Source: Glaciecola sp028401415
GTDB taxonomy: Bacteria > Pseudomonadota > Gammaproteobacteria > Enterobacterales > Alteromonadaceae
Assembly: GCF_028401415.2 (NCBI RefSeq)
Contig: NZ_CP171821.2
Location: forward strand, 3,100,001-3,164,000
DNA: 64,000 bases
Reading direction: 5' to 3'
Shown here piece after piece: positions 27,897 through 36,634 of the stretch; the stretch's first letter is position 1, and each line of letters starts with the position of its first letter. Position numbers and translations under genes: made by a program. Below the pieces are notes generated by a model. That model did no database searches, had not been told where the DNA came from, and saw only the letters and a program-made list of their open reading frames with translations.

Positions 27897-28685
27897 ATGA
27901 ATGACAACCGCAAGCAAGCTCGACCTTCTCCAGTACTGTTAAGTAGTGAGGCGCACAAAGCAACGAAAGTCGCTCAGCGTGAAGACTTTGCTGATTTTAG
28001 CGATGAAAATTTACTTTCCATTACTATTGATGAGTTTGCGCATGCAGCAAGTTCGTTTCCGCTTGTGTTTATCAAAAATGGCAATACGGGAGAGTTTCAT
28101 AGCTGCGCATTAACGGGGTTTGAAGCGGGCAATAACGTTTATTGCGCCACAGACAATACTCAGTGGGAGGGCATTTACGTTCCAAAAGTGATAAGGCGAG
28201 TGCCCTTTTCCCTTGGCCTTGATCCAAATGCAGACAAGTCCCTGACGGTGTATGTAGACGAAAACAGTTCAGCCCTAAGCACTGAGCACGGCCAGGCGCT
28301 TTTTGACGAACAAGGTGAAGAAACAGCCTTCCTTAAAAGTGTGAAACAAGAACTTGTGCATTTTTACAATGCAGAGTTGGCTTCTCAAGCCTTCATTAAA
28401 ACACTGCTTGATAACAAGCTGTTAAAAGAAATTGAAGTGATAATGCAATTTGATTCTTCTCGCAGCAAACGCATCAAAGGGTTATATACAATTGAAGAAG
28501 AGCAACTGGCTGCGCTGGATGAGTCGACCATTGCCTCATTTTTCAAACAGCAGTACTTTGCGCCAATCTACACCATGCTTGCTTCTATCACGCAACTAAA
28601 TCGTATGCTTCGGCTGCATAATCAATGTATGCCTGAAAAAATTACCAGTTTAAACATGCGCGTAGCATCAAAGGATGATTTATGA
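27897..28685 (+). CDS. SapC family protein
   Basis: The 262-residue protein shows the SapC-like arrangement: PVLLSSEAHK near the N-terminus, SFPLVFIKNGNTGEFHSCALTGFE in the centre, and VPKVIRRVPFSLG. An acidic Glu-rich region and a helical C-terminal half follow. Proteins of this family were first named from a Campylobacter S-layer locus, but in marine Alteromonadales and Caulobacterales they are found beside TonB receptors and halogenase-like proteins, with no proven activity. No signal peptide or membrane helix is evident, so it is probably cytoplasmic. Its stop overlaps the ATG of the symporter gene by four bases (ATGA), so the two are translationally coupled. A role in sensing or handling the imported sugar is only a guess. 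Family confidence is good, function unknown. Confidence 0.88.
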   Translation: MNDNRKQARPSPVLLSSEAHKATKVAQREDFADFSDENLLSITIDEFAHAASSFPLVFIKNGNTGEFHSCALTGFEAGNNVYCATDNTQWEGIYVPKVIRRVPFSLGLDPNADKSLTVYVDENSSALSTEHGQALFDEQGEETAFLKSVKQELVHFYNAELASQAFIKTLLDNKLLKEIEVIMQFDSSRSKRIKGLYTIEEEQLAALDESTIASFFKQQYFAPIYTMLASITQLNRMLRLHNQCMPEKITSLNMRVASKDDL

Positions 28686-30145
28686 ACGAACATGTTTTGC
28701 AAATTTCTGTTTTTGTTGGCGTTTCCCTTGCAATAGCGTTGGTGACCTATCTGCACTGCCGAGGAAAAGGGCATAGAGCGGCCAACCAAACCAAAGAGTA
28801 TTTTTTGGCCGGTGGCGGCTTAGCTTGGTATTTTGTCGCAGGTTCAATCACGCTCACGAATTTAAGCACCGATCAGTTGGTCGGGATGAATGGCAATCAA
28901 ATGGCTTTACTGGCGCTTTGGGAGTTTTCAGCGGTGGTGGGTTTGATCATTTTAGCGAAAGTGTTTTTGCCTGTTTATTACAAATACAAGTGCACTACGA
29001 CTACTGAGCTCCTTGAAAGACGATACCAAGACAAGAATATTCGCGCGGTTATAAGCATGATGTTCTTTTTAGGCAGCGCACTAATTTTTTGCCCGGCGGT
29101 TATCTATTCGGGTGCGCTGTTTATGCAAAGTATGTTCAATGTAGATATTCCGCTGATGTATATCGCCAGTGTCTTCGCTGCGGTGGGCGCTATGTACGCA
29201 ATTTTTGGCGGTTTGCGAGCCGTTGCGGTTAGCGATACCTATTCGGGCGTGTTATTGCTTGGCATGGCGATCATCATTGTGTTGCTGGCGCTTGCAGCCA
29301 TTGACTATGATTTCTCAGGTATTCCAGCAGAGCGTCTGACCCTCATTGGTGATAATGATTCCCCCATTCCTTGGCACACCTTATTAACGGGCATGATTTT
29401 TATCCAGATGTTTTATTGGGGTACAAACCAAGTGATCACGCAGCGAGCCATGGCTGCACCGAGCATCAAAGAAGCCCAAAAAGGCGTGTATGCTGCGGCT
29501 ATTATTCGATTGATCATCGTCCCTGCAATCATTGTTGTGCCAGGTATTATCTCTTATAAACTGTATGGCGACATAGGTGATACCGCTTATGGTCGTATTG
29601 TTGGGGATGTCCTTCCTGCTTGGCTCTCAGGCGTTTTTGCGGCGGCCATGGCGGCCGCGGTACTGACCACTTACAATAGTAATTTAAACTCAGCGACTGC
29701 TCTTTACGTCTGCGATGTTCACGAATCGTATATTAACAAATCGCCTAACGTACCGGTTTTAGGCGCTTGGGTAACGCTAGGCTTAACCGCAGTTTCACTC
29801 ATGTTAGTGCCTATTTATGCGCAGGCCGACAGCATCATAAATTTACTGCAGCAGCTTTATGGTTTATTGAGCATGCCCATTCTCTCGATTTTTATCGTTG
29901 GTTTGGCCTTTAAAAACGTTAATGCAAATGCGGGTATCTTTGCAGTACTCTTTGGAGTGTTGCTTTACGGTGCAATGTCTTTCGAATTCTCTCCTATGCA
30001 TGCCCCTTTCGATTTGCATTACATCCACTTGATGTTTATTACCTTAATTTCTAGCGTAAGCGTTGCCTTGTTAATTAATCGCGTGGTCTTTAAACAGCGC
30101 GCAAGTTTCTCTTGGGCAAACAGTTCAATTGAGGCAAACGCTTAA
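28682..30145 (+). CDS. Sodium/solute symporter (SSS family), probable Na+/galactose transporter
   Basis: The 487-residue integral membrane protein has about 13-14 hydrophobic helices. SSS-family motifs are present: EYFLAGGGLAWYFVAGSITLTNLSTDQLVGMNG at TM1, YAIFGGLRAVAVSDTYSG, and WGTNQVITQRAMAA, which is the sodium/sugar binding-helix region typical of SGLT-like proteins. Vibrio vSGLT-type galactose transporters share this layout. It should bring galactose across the inner membrane with Na+. Its ATG overlaps the SapC stop by four bases and its stop abuts the galT ATG with no gap, so it is part of one tight operon ending with galT and galK. Substrate assignment to galactose rests on both the SGLT-like motifs and the kinase/uridylyltransferase neighbours. 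Glucose or another hexose cannot be excluded. Confidence 0.92.
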   Translation: MNEHVLQISVFVGVSLAIALVTYLHCRGKGHRAANQTKEYFLAGGGLAWYFVAGSITLTNLSTDQLVGMNGNQMALLALWEFSAVVGLIILAKVFLPVYYKYKCTTTTELLERRYQDKNIRAVISMMFFLGSALIFCPAVIYSGALFMQSMFNVDIPLMYIASVFAAVGAMYAIFGGLRAVAVSDTYSGVLLLGMAIIIVLLALAAIDYDFSGIPAERLTLIGDNDSPIPWHTLLTGMIFIQMFYWGTNQVITQRAMAAPSIKEAQKGVYAAAIIRLIIVPAIIVVPGIISYKLYGDIGDTAYGRIVGDVLPAWLSGVFAAAMAAAVLTTYNSNLNSATALYVCDVHESYINKSPNVPVLGAWVTLGLTAVSLMLVPIYAQADSIINLLQQLYGLLSMPILSIFIVGLAFKNVNANAGIFAVLFGVLLYGAMSFEFSPMHAPFDLHYIHLMFITLISSVSVALLINRVVFKQRASFSWANSSIEANA

Positions 30146-31198
30146 ATGGACAATACAGCGAGTTCATTTAGACGTAAAAACCCCTTAACCGACGAATGGG
30201 TGCTGGTATCGCCGCAGCGTAACAATCGACCGTGGCATGGGGCGACAGAAGCAATACAGAACGATGACCTGGCTCAGCATGATGCAAATTGTCCACTTTG
30301 CCCTGGCAATCAACGTGCAAACGGTGCTGTGAATCCGCATTTTGAAACGACTTTCGTGTTTAATAACGACTTTGCGGCGCTTGCGCAAACTCGAAGCGAT
30401 GTCAGCAATCACAACGACTTATTTATCCAAGAATCCGCTGTGGGTGAGGCAAGGGTGATGTGCTTTTCACCCACACATAATCGCAGTTTGCCCCGCATGT
30501 CTGAAGACGCGTTGCATGCAGTGGTCAAAACGTGGTGTGCCCAATACAAAGAGCTTAGTCAGCGATACTGCTGCGTGCAAATATTCGAAAACAAAGGTGA
30601 AATCATGGGCTGCTCCCAGCCCCATCCTCATGGTCAAATCTGGGCGCATGAGCACCTTTCAACGGAAGTCGAAAAAGAAGATAGGGCGCAGGCTAATTAT
30701 TTCAAGAAACACGGGTCGGCCATGCTCAGCGACTACGCTGCTCGAGAAGCGCTGAACGCGAAACGGGTGGTATTGCAAAATGCGCATTGGCTGGTTGTCG
30801 TGCCGTATTGGGCTAAGTGGCCTTTTGAAACCATGCTGATCAGTCTCGACAATGCACCCGATTTCACGCATCTCACGAGCGCCTCCACGCTTGCATTGGC
30901 TAAAACCATTAAACAGTTAACCAGCAAGTATGACAATTTATTCAAATGCAGTTTTCCATATTCTATGGGATGGCACAATGCGCCATCGCAACGTACGCAA
31001 CTATCCCATTGGGTTATGCACGCGCATTTTTACCCACCTCTGTTACGCAGTGCAAGTGTGAAAAAGCATATGGTGGGCTATGAGATGCTAGGCGAAAGCC
31101 AGCGAGACTTAACGCCGGAGTTGGCTGCGCAAATACTCAGAGACTGTCCTGAACAACACTATCTTGACAATACTAGCATTTCAAAATGTGGCGAATAA
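30146..31198 (+). CDS. galT: Galactose-1-phosphate uridylyltransferase
   Basis: The 350-residue enzyme exchanges UMP between UDP-glucose and galactose-1-phosphate in the Leloir pathway. The catalytic H160-P161-H162-G motif is intact (QPHPHGQIW), with His162 the uridylylated nucleophile. The N-terminal RKNPLTDEWVLVSPQR, the zinc-site Cys pair CPLCPGN and the C-terminal FPYSMGWHNAP motif are also present. It starts directly after the symporter stop codon and is followed nine bases after its own stop by galK. A degenerate relative lies at 34518. Length and motifs match the class I E. coli type. The partner epimerase galE is absent from the window and must be encoded elsewhere. Identification is certain at the gene level. 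Confidence 0.97.
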   Translation: MDNTASSFRRKNPLTDEWVLVSPQRNNRPWHGATEAIQNDDLAQHDANCPLCPGNQRANGAVNPHFETTFVFNNDFAALAQTRSDVSNHNDLFIQESAVGEARVMCFSPTHNRSLPRMSEDALHAVVKTWCAQYKELSQRYCCVQIFENKGEIMGCSQPHPHGQIWAHEHLSTEVEKEDRAQANYFKKHGSAMLSDYAAREALNAKRVVLQNAHWLVVVPYWAKWPFETMLISLDNAPDFTHLTSASTLALAKTIKQLTSKYDNLFKCSFPYSMGWHNAPSQRTQLSHWVMHAHFYPPLLRSASVKKHMVGYEMLGESQRDLTPELAAQILRDCPEQHYLDNTSISKCGE

Positions 31199-31207
31199 GG
31201 CGGGAAC

Positions 31208-32374
31208 ATGATTGATGCGGATTTAGTTTCATTTTTTACGCAAAAATTCAAAAGCCACCCGGAATTTGAAAGTAGTGCGCCAGGGCGTGTGAATATCATT
31301 GGCGAACATACTGACTACAACGAAGGCTTTGTTTTACCATGTGCGCTCCACTACAAAACCGAGGTGGTTGGTAGCAAAAGAGAAGACACTATAGTGAATG
31401 CTTACTCACTACAATACCCAGATCAATCCGAGTCTTTTGATCTAACAAAGCCAATCGAACACAGTGAATGGGCATGGGGTGATTATCTTCGAGGCGTGTT
31501 GATTGAGTTACTCAATTTGGGCAGTGATTTACGCGGAATGGATTTAGTCATTACCAGCGATGTGCCCCAAGGCAGCGGTTTATCTAGCTCCGCTGCGCTG
31601 GAGGTGGCAATTATCGGTTTGTTTAATTTCGCCTACGGTTTACAGCTTTCAAATAAACAAATCGCGCGGCTGGGTCAACTGGCAGAAAACAACTTTATTG
31701 ATTGTCAGTGTGGCATTATGGATCAGCTGATTTCCGCTGACGCTCAAGCACATTCGGCATTACTGATTGATTGTAAAGACTTATCGACCCAAGCTGTGCA
31801 TATACCCGAACATTTAGCGTTACTGGTGATCAATTCAAACTACCCGCGTAAACTTGCCGACAGCGAATACAATCAACGACGAGATGCGTGTGAGCGCGTT
31901 GCATCAACCTTAGGTCTAAAAACGCTACGTGAAGCCTCAATGGCTGATTTACGGCGAATAGCTGGCGTTGTATCTGAAGAAGATTTTAGAAGAGCTAAAC
32001 ACGTTATTACTGAAAACCTGCGCGTTTTGGACGCTGCCGACGCATTAGAGAGTAACGACGTAAAGCGGTTTTTCACTCTCATGTACGAAGCTCATCTCTC
32101 CTTAAAAAATGATTTTGAAATCACCGTGGATGCAACTGATGGAATAGTTGACATTGTAATGACTGCGCTCAATGGAAATGGCGCATGTCGGCAAACGGGC
32201 GGTGGCTTTGGTGGTGCAGTGGTATGTTTATGTGATGAGCGCGACGTAAATAGTGTAATTGAGGCAGTTCAGAATCAATATCACAAGCAATTTGGGCTAA
32301 GTGCAGATATATTGATATGCGAGCCTGCGCGCGGCCTATCTGCGCAGGCCCGAATCAATTCTGTCGGTTCTTAG
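31208..32374 (+). CDS. galK: Galactokinase
   Basis: The 388-residue GHMP kinase phosphorylates galactose at C1 with ATP, the first Leloir step. It carries the galactokinase signature GRVNIIGEHTDYNEGFVLP near the N-terminus, the ATP-binding loop GSGLSSSAALEVA and the third GHMP motif GGGFGGAVVCL close to the C-terminus. Length is the usual one. It starts nine bases after galT, with a gcggga sequence upstream, and is the last gene of the galactose operon. Its stop codon directly abuts that of the convergent alpha/beta hydrolase, so the two transcripts probably overlap. No hairpin terminator is visible between them. Identification is certain. Confidence 0.97.
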   Translation: MIDADLVSFFTQKFKSHPEFESSAPGRVNIIGEHTDYNEGFVLPCALHYKTEVVGSKREDTIVNAYSLQYPDQSESFDLTKPIEHSEWAWGDYLRGVLIELLNLGSDLRGMDLVITSDVPQGSGLSSSAALEVAIIGLFNFAYGLQLSNKQIARLGQLAENNFIDCQCGIMDQLISADAQAHSALLIDCKDLSTQAVHIPEHLALLVINSNYPRKLADSEYNQRRDACERVASTLGLKTLREASMADLRRIAGVVSEEDFRRAKHVITENLRVLDAADALESNDVKRFFTLMYEAHLSLKNDFEITVDATDGIVDIVMTALNGNGACRQTGGGFGGAVVCLCDERDVNSVIEAVQNQYHKQFGLSADILICEPARGLSAQARINSVGS

Positions 32375-33682
32375 TTAGTCGTCGTTAGACTTTTTGCTTT
32401 CGAAGATCATGCCGGTGGCATAGCGGTCATCAAAGCCTTTCCATATTTCTTGCTTCTCACCGTCAACAACTTCTTGATTTGGTGTGCCGCTAATTGCAAG
32501 ATATTCGCACTGCGCTTGCAGCTCTTTTAAGTAGCAATCCATCATCGCAAGCGAAAAATGCTTGTTCATAATATTAAAGGTTTCAACATCCCAGACTGGA
32601 TCGCGGTAGTGACCTAAGTCGAACTCGTTTGATAGCGCCTCTTTTGGAGCAGGGTGCGGCGCAATGTTATGACGGGCGTTTTCATAAGTGAGTAAAAATG
32701 TGTCAGCTGATTGATGTTGTTCGTACATCCATCGAATACCTTGGTAGCTCGAAATATCATCTAAATCACCCGCAATATATAAGGAGGGTACTGAAATTTT
32801 GTGCATCGACTCTGGCGAAAATACGGGTAATGCGCCGCCCCATGGAGCAAGGAGTACAGATGCTTTCCAACTTGAGTCGGTTTCTGACCGGCCAGCAGAG
32901 CAAGTATTAATTGCGCCTTGCATGCCAGCAATCACTGCTTCATCGGTCACCCCTGAGATGGCGGTGATGTTTTGCGCCGAAAAATCATAACATCCACCGA
33001 TGGTGCTGACTACGCCGTAGCCTCCCATTGAATAGCCAATTACGCCAGCATGACTTTGGGAAACGTGATCAGCATATGCCGATGCGTTTTTGACCCAATC
33101 CAAGGCAAATTGCTGGTCTCGTGAACGGTTAAGTAGCGTACTTAAAAAGCCTGAACCTGCATCCTTTTCAAAATCCACGTCTTTATTGGTGGAATCAGTA
33201 TGGTCAATGCTAATAACCACATAGCCATGAGACGCTAAATGCTCACCCATGTAAAACATAATGCTGCGATAACCGGTATAGCCGTGCGATAGCACTACCA
33301 CCGGATACTTGCCAGCTTCGCTTTTTATAATGGGAAGATCACGATAGGCCGTAGCTTGAATCTTAAAGGCATTTTTGTTGCGTGTAACATCTTCATAAAA
33401 GGTGACGTTCTCACCCTTGCTCTGTACAGGATACCAGACTTCTACCGTTAAATTACGAGGCGCAAGCTCACCTGTCAGTGGATTGCGATAGTTTTCATTT
33501 GTAATTGAATGAGTTGCTACACCAATGGGCAACTCACCTTCAATACTTAAATCAGGTAATACTTCATGTGGAAGGTCTTGATAAAGTGCTTGCGCCTTAT
33601 GTGAGTGAGCGTGTGAAATGCCTATTAACATGGCGAAAAGCGTGATTAGCTTGAACAAGGTAAAAACGGGCTTCAGCATCAT
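32375..33682 (-). CDS. Exported alpha/beta hydrolase (PAF-acetylhydrolase/dienelactone hydrolase-like)
   Basis: The 435-residue protein has a signal peptide (about residues 1-25, cleaved at SHA) followed by an alpha/beta hydrolase fold. The oxyanion region is VVVLSHGYTGYR, the nucleophile elbow is G-Y-S218-M-G, an acid lies in the segment IAGDLDDIS, and the late His is likely in ENARHNIAP. This layout resembles platelet-activating-factor acetylhydrolase-like and dienelactone-hydrolase-like esterases. It is probably periplasmic and may remove ester groups, such as acetyl or other acyl groups, from incoming sugars; that is suggested only by its place at the end of the galactose locus. It is convergent with galK with no intergenic base. 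Substrate is unknown. Confidence 0.85.
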   Translation of the reverse strand: MMLKPVFTLFKLITLFAMLIGISHAHSHKAQALYQDLPHEVLPDLSIEGELPIGVATHSITNENYRNPLTGELAPRNLTVEVWYPVQSKGENVTFYEDVTRNKNAFKIQATAYRDLPIIKSEAGKYPVVVLSHGYTGYRSIMFYMGEHLASHGYVVISIDHTDSTNKDVDFEKDAGSGFLSTLLNRSRDQQFALDWVKNASAYADHVSQSHAGVIGYSMGGYGVVSTIGGCYDFSAQNITAISGVTDEAVIAGMQGAINTCSAGRSETDSSWKASVLLAPWGGALPVFSPESMHKISVPSLYIAGDLDDISSYQGIRWMYEQHQSADTFLLTYENARHNIAPHPAPKEALSNEFDLGHYRDPVWDVETFNIMNKHFSLAMMDCYLKELQAQCEYLAISGTPNQEVVDGEKQEIWKGFDDRYATGMIFESKKSNDD

Positions 33683-33756
33683 TGCGTATCCTTTTCAATT
33701 ATTGTAGATGAGTGGAACGGATAACAAAAAAGCAGACGCTGGCAACATATCGCTAG

Positions 33757-34446
33757 TTATTCTACGAGCACTGCTTTGGTCATGTCATCCAACATCGTTT
33801 TAACCAGCGAATATGCAGCCATTGAATTTCCTTGCACAATTGCATCCAGTATGGCTTCGTAAATGGCAACATTGTTTAGCTTAATACCATGCATCCTGCT
33901 GGTGTAGCGCTGAGATACTCTCAGCGCGGTGCTAACAAATTCAATTAGCTGTAAAAAAAATCGATTGTGAGTCGCTTCGAATATCGCAGTGAAAAACGCA
34001 ATGTCGGCTTCTAATGTGTCGTCAAGCCCAACATCTGCATCGCGCATACGCTGCACCGCATGCTCTATGCTTGTGAGATCTTCATCACTTGCATGCTTTG
34101 CCGCCAAACTCGCTGCTTGCGCATCGGTAACAATGCGCATTTCAAAAAATTCACGTAACAAGCCTAAGGTCGGTTTGCTGACCAAGGTCCATTTCAGCAC
34201 GTCAGTGTCGAACATATTCCAATGACGCTCTTCTTGAATTCTTATGCCCTGCTTGGGTCGAGACCGAATTAGGCCTTTCGCCGAAAGCATCTTAACAGCT
34301 TCACGCGTTGCACTTCGACTGACACTGTAACGCTCGCATAAATCAGCTTCTGAGGGTAAGGATACCGTGAAGTCCCCTCGCACTATTGCGACACCAAGCG
34401 TGTGCGTGAGATTTTGCGTAATATTGAGTTGAGGACTTTGGTACAT
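33757..34446 (-). CDS. GntR-family transcriptional regulator, FadR/FCD subfamily
   Basis: From the ATG at 34446 the protein is 229 residues; an upstream ATG at 34494 would add 16 residues that do not look conserved, so the inner start is preferred. An N-terminal winged helix (LPSEADLCERYSVSRSATREAVKMLSAKGLI-RSRPKQGI) is followed by an all-helical FCD ligand-binding domain (about residues 80-225) with several His and Asp residues that usually bind a metal and a sugar acid or similar ligand. FCD regulators of this group often control galactonate, glucuronate or related sugar-acid loci. It lies beside the galactose genes and a GalT-like gene on the same strand, so it may control part of this locus. 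Its operator is not identified; palindromes at 23321-23337 and 35196-35209 are candidates. Confidence 0.9.
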   Translation of the reverse strand: MYQSPQLNITQNLTHTLGVAIVRGDFTVSLPSEADLCERYSVSRSATREAVKMLSAKGLIRSRPKQGIRIQEERHWNMFDTDVLKWTLVSKPTLGLLREFFEMRIVTDAQAASLAAKHASDEDLTSIEHAVQRMRDADVGLDDTLEADIAFFTAIFEATHNRFFLQLIEFVSTALRVSQRYTSRMHGIKLNNVAIYEAILDAIVQGNSMAAYSLVKTMLDDMTKAVLVE

Positions 34447-34517
34447 AATAGGTACAGAACTTTTGCTACTTATATGACAAATAGCATAAATCATTTCTAT
34501 TAGCTTTGACTACGTAT

Positions 34518-35156
34518 TTATGCGTAAAGCACGTCCTTAAAATGGATATCCGACAAATTTGCGATATGCTGCATGAACTGTTCATGTGTTAGGCAGACGC
34601 CTTTTAGTGCTGTTAAACCTTTAGGCTGATAGCGAGCAAATATACTTGGGGTGGTTTCATCCTTTGTCCAAACTAACCTACAGCCTAATGCACTCATGAA
34701 CAGATTGTCGTAGCGCGTTGCCAGTTTGACCAGTATTTGTTCAAGCGAGGCTTGTTGCTTGCGGCTAAGATTATTGAGCAAATTTGTGGGCTGCTTTGGC
34801 GCAATAACTGTTTCAAACTCGCTAAGTGAGGTGGCGGGAACGATGACTTGCCAATCTTTATTCTCAAGCACAGGTGACGGTGCTAAAGCATGAGCAGGCG
34901 GGGTTTGCTGAGAGCTAGAATAGTGAAACTCTACGGCATCCTTTTTAGCGTCGTGTCCATGTTGAGAAAAAGCTAATTTGGCACAAGACCAAGCCTTAAT
35001 CAGCTTCATTCGTTGCTGATGAGACAAGTCAACCAGATAGGATTGCGAACTACAGTGGTCTTTTGCATTGAAACGCTGGGGCATTGATTCAGCGATTTTG
35101 TATTTCAATAGCGCTACTGCATTGTCGTTAGCACTTAGTTCGTGTGAATGAGGCAT
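34518..35156 (-). CDS. GalT-like (HIT-superfamily) protein lacking the catalytic HPH motif
   Basis: The 212-residue protein is not a full uridylyltransferase, but its central and C-terminal parts align with the neighbouring GalT. LENKDWQVIVPATSLSEFET matches LQNAHWLVVVPYWAKWPFET, and RYDNLF (149-153) matches KYDNLF. The region matching the catalytic QPHPHG reads QQTPPAHA (residues 84-90), so the HPH nucleophile is lost, and the Cys-pair zinc region and N-terminal third are missing. It has a good ribosome site (aggag) before the ATG and no internal stop, so it is a kept gene rather than obvious decay. It lies between two regulators on the same strand as the GntR gene. It may bind a nucleotide sugar for a regulatory purpose (inference). 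The comparison was by eye. Confidence 0.75.
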   Translation of the reverse strand: MPHSHELSANDNAVALLKYKIAESMPQRFNAKDHCSSQSYLVDLSHQQRMKLIKAWSCAKLAFSQHGHDAKKDAVEFHYSSSQQTPPAHALAPSPVLENKDWQVIVPATSLSEFETVIAPKQPTNLLNNLSRKQQASLEQILVKLATRYDNLFMSALGCRLVWTKDETTPSIFARYQPKGLTALKGVCLTHEQFMQHIANLSDIHFKDVLYA

Positions 35157-35530
35157 ATGGCACTCCTGGATACTTGGCGAATCAGCGGCTATAAATATGA
35201 AATTTCATAATAGGGTATACGCTTTCCCTTTATCGGTCAAACACCTTGATTACTTTTTTTTAACATTAAATTTATAAATCCATGGTTATCTTGTCTATTA
35301 CGCGCCACACTTGTTAATGCCTAAATTAATTACGATTTTTGTTCAACGAATGTGAAGATGATTCATTTTATGAATCGGAAGGAAAGCTGCACCAAAAGGA
35401 AAGGGTATTCCCTAATGGTCATTTTACAGGCAAGATATAAATACTGTCATTTAGGTAATGAAAACAGCAATTGCATCAATAAGCTAAGTGCTATAACAAT
35501 ACCCATTAGCTTGATGAAAGGTAAAGGTTC
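35157..35530. promoter_or_regulatory. Divergent control region between GalT-like gene and LacI regulator (374 bp)
   Basis: A perfect 14-bp palindrome TATGAAATTTCATA lies at 35196-35209, about 40 bp upstream of the GalT-like ATG, suited to binding a dimeric regulator. The element TATACGCTTT at 35217-35226 resembles the half-site ATACGCTAAA of the GH36/GH42 region. The rest is AT-rich with no supported gene; a short open frame overlapping the LacI start looks spurious. The GalT-like gene has its own aggag site. Confidence 0.45.
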
Positions 35531-36532
35531 ATGGCAACTATGAAAGAGATTGCCGATGCAGCGGGTGTTTCCCAAGCAACGGTATCAAGAGTCCTAAATA
35601 AAGGCCCAAAAGTGGGAAACGCTACACGTGAACGCGTGCAACGCATCATTGAAGAGTTGAATTATCGACCAAATGCCAGTGCGCGTGCCTTAGCAACTAA
35701 TCGCAGAAACGAAATAGGCGTTGTGTTAGCTGACTTATATGAACCATTTTTTGCCGCGCTCGCCCATGGGGTAGACTTGGTAGCGCGTAAGAACAACTCT
35801 CAATTGCTTATCAGCAGCAGTTCCGTCGGTTTAGAAGCAGAGCAAAAGGCCATCGAAACCTTATTAGAACATCGCTGTGACTCAATGGTGGTGCATAGCA
35901 AGACGCTCTCTGATAGCTACTTACTAAACCTAGCGCAAAGCATTCCCGGTTTGGTGTTAATCAATCGGCATATTCCTGTTATTTCAAATCGCTGTGTTTG
36001 GTTAGACAATGTGGCGGGTGGGAAGCTAATGGCAGAGTATATGCTTCGCCAAGGTCACCGGAAATTTGCTTTTATCTCAAGCGACTTTTCAATTGACGAT
36101 CCTGTTGATCGAAGTAAAGGGATCCGCCAAGCTTTAAATGAAGCTGGAGTAAGCTTACAAGAAACTAATATCGAGTGCGGACAACCCAATCCAGAAGGAG
36201 GTGAACAAGCGGTACAAAACTTACTCGCCCGAGGTGCCGATTTTACCGCGATTTTAGCGTACAACGACGCGATGGCTTCAGGCGCGATCACCACATTGCT
36301 CGATCATGGGATAAGTGTACCCGGCGACGTATCGGTCATCGGTTACGACGACATCTTGCTTGCCAAGTACTGTCGCCCAAAATTAACTACCTTGCGCTAC
36401 CCTATCGAAATAATGGCGAGTAAAGCCAGTGAACTTGCGGTGGCATATGGGCGCGGCGAAACACCCAATCCAGAGGCCTCATTCAAATACAATCCCACTA
36501 TTGTGAGACGTGACTCTGTCAGAAGCATCTAG
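35531..36532 (+). CDS. LacI/GalR-family transcriptional regulator of the galactose locus
   Basis: The 333-residue protein starts with the LacI-type helix-turn-helix and hinge (MATMKEIADAAGVSQATVSRVLN). A periplasmic-binding-protein-like effector domain follows (about residues 60-330) with the usual end motifs SVIGYDDILLAKYCRPKLTTL. The hinge region NYRPNASARALATNRR is typical. It resembles GalR-type repressors and lies beside the galactose locus, so galactose or a galactoside is the likely inducer; that is inference. No downstream gene is close on the same strand. Its operators may include the inverted repeat between GH36 and GH42. It differs from the second LacI protein at 50604, whose recognition helix reads TATVTRTL, so the two should bind different sites. 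Confidence 0.93.
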   Translation: MATMKEIADAAGVSQATVSRVLNKGPKVGNATRERVQRIIEELNYRPNASARALATNRRNEIGVVLADLYEPFFAALAHGVDLVARKNNSQLLISSSSVGLEAEQKAIETLLEHRCDSMVVHSKTLSDSYLLNLAQSIPGLVLINRHIPVISNRCVWLDNVAGGKLMAEYMLRQGHRKFAFISSDFSIDDPVDRSKGIRQALNEAGVSLQETNIECGQPNPEGGEQAVQNLLARGADFTAILAYNDAMASGAITTLLDHGISVPGDVSVIGYDDILLAKYCRPKLTTLRYPIEIMASKASELAVAYGRGETPNPEASFKYNPTIVRRDSVRSI

Positions 36533-36634
36533 GTCAATTGATACACTTTTCTTAGCTTTTCATATCTTGGAACGGTTCTTGAACTGTTATCTCATATTAC
36601 TGGGTGAAAATTTTTGAGATGACAGGAGAAAAAC

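Noticed and set aside
32340..32400. A possible terminator between galK and the convergent hydrolase
   Set aside because: The two stop codons abut with no spacer and I see no GC-rich stem followed by a T run on either strand.
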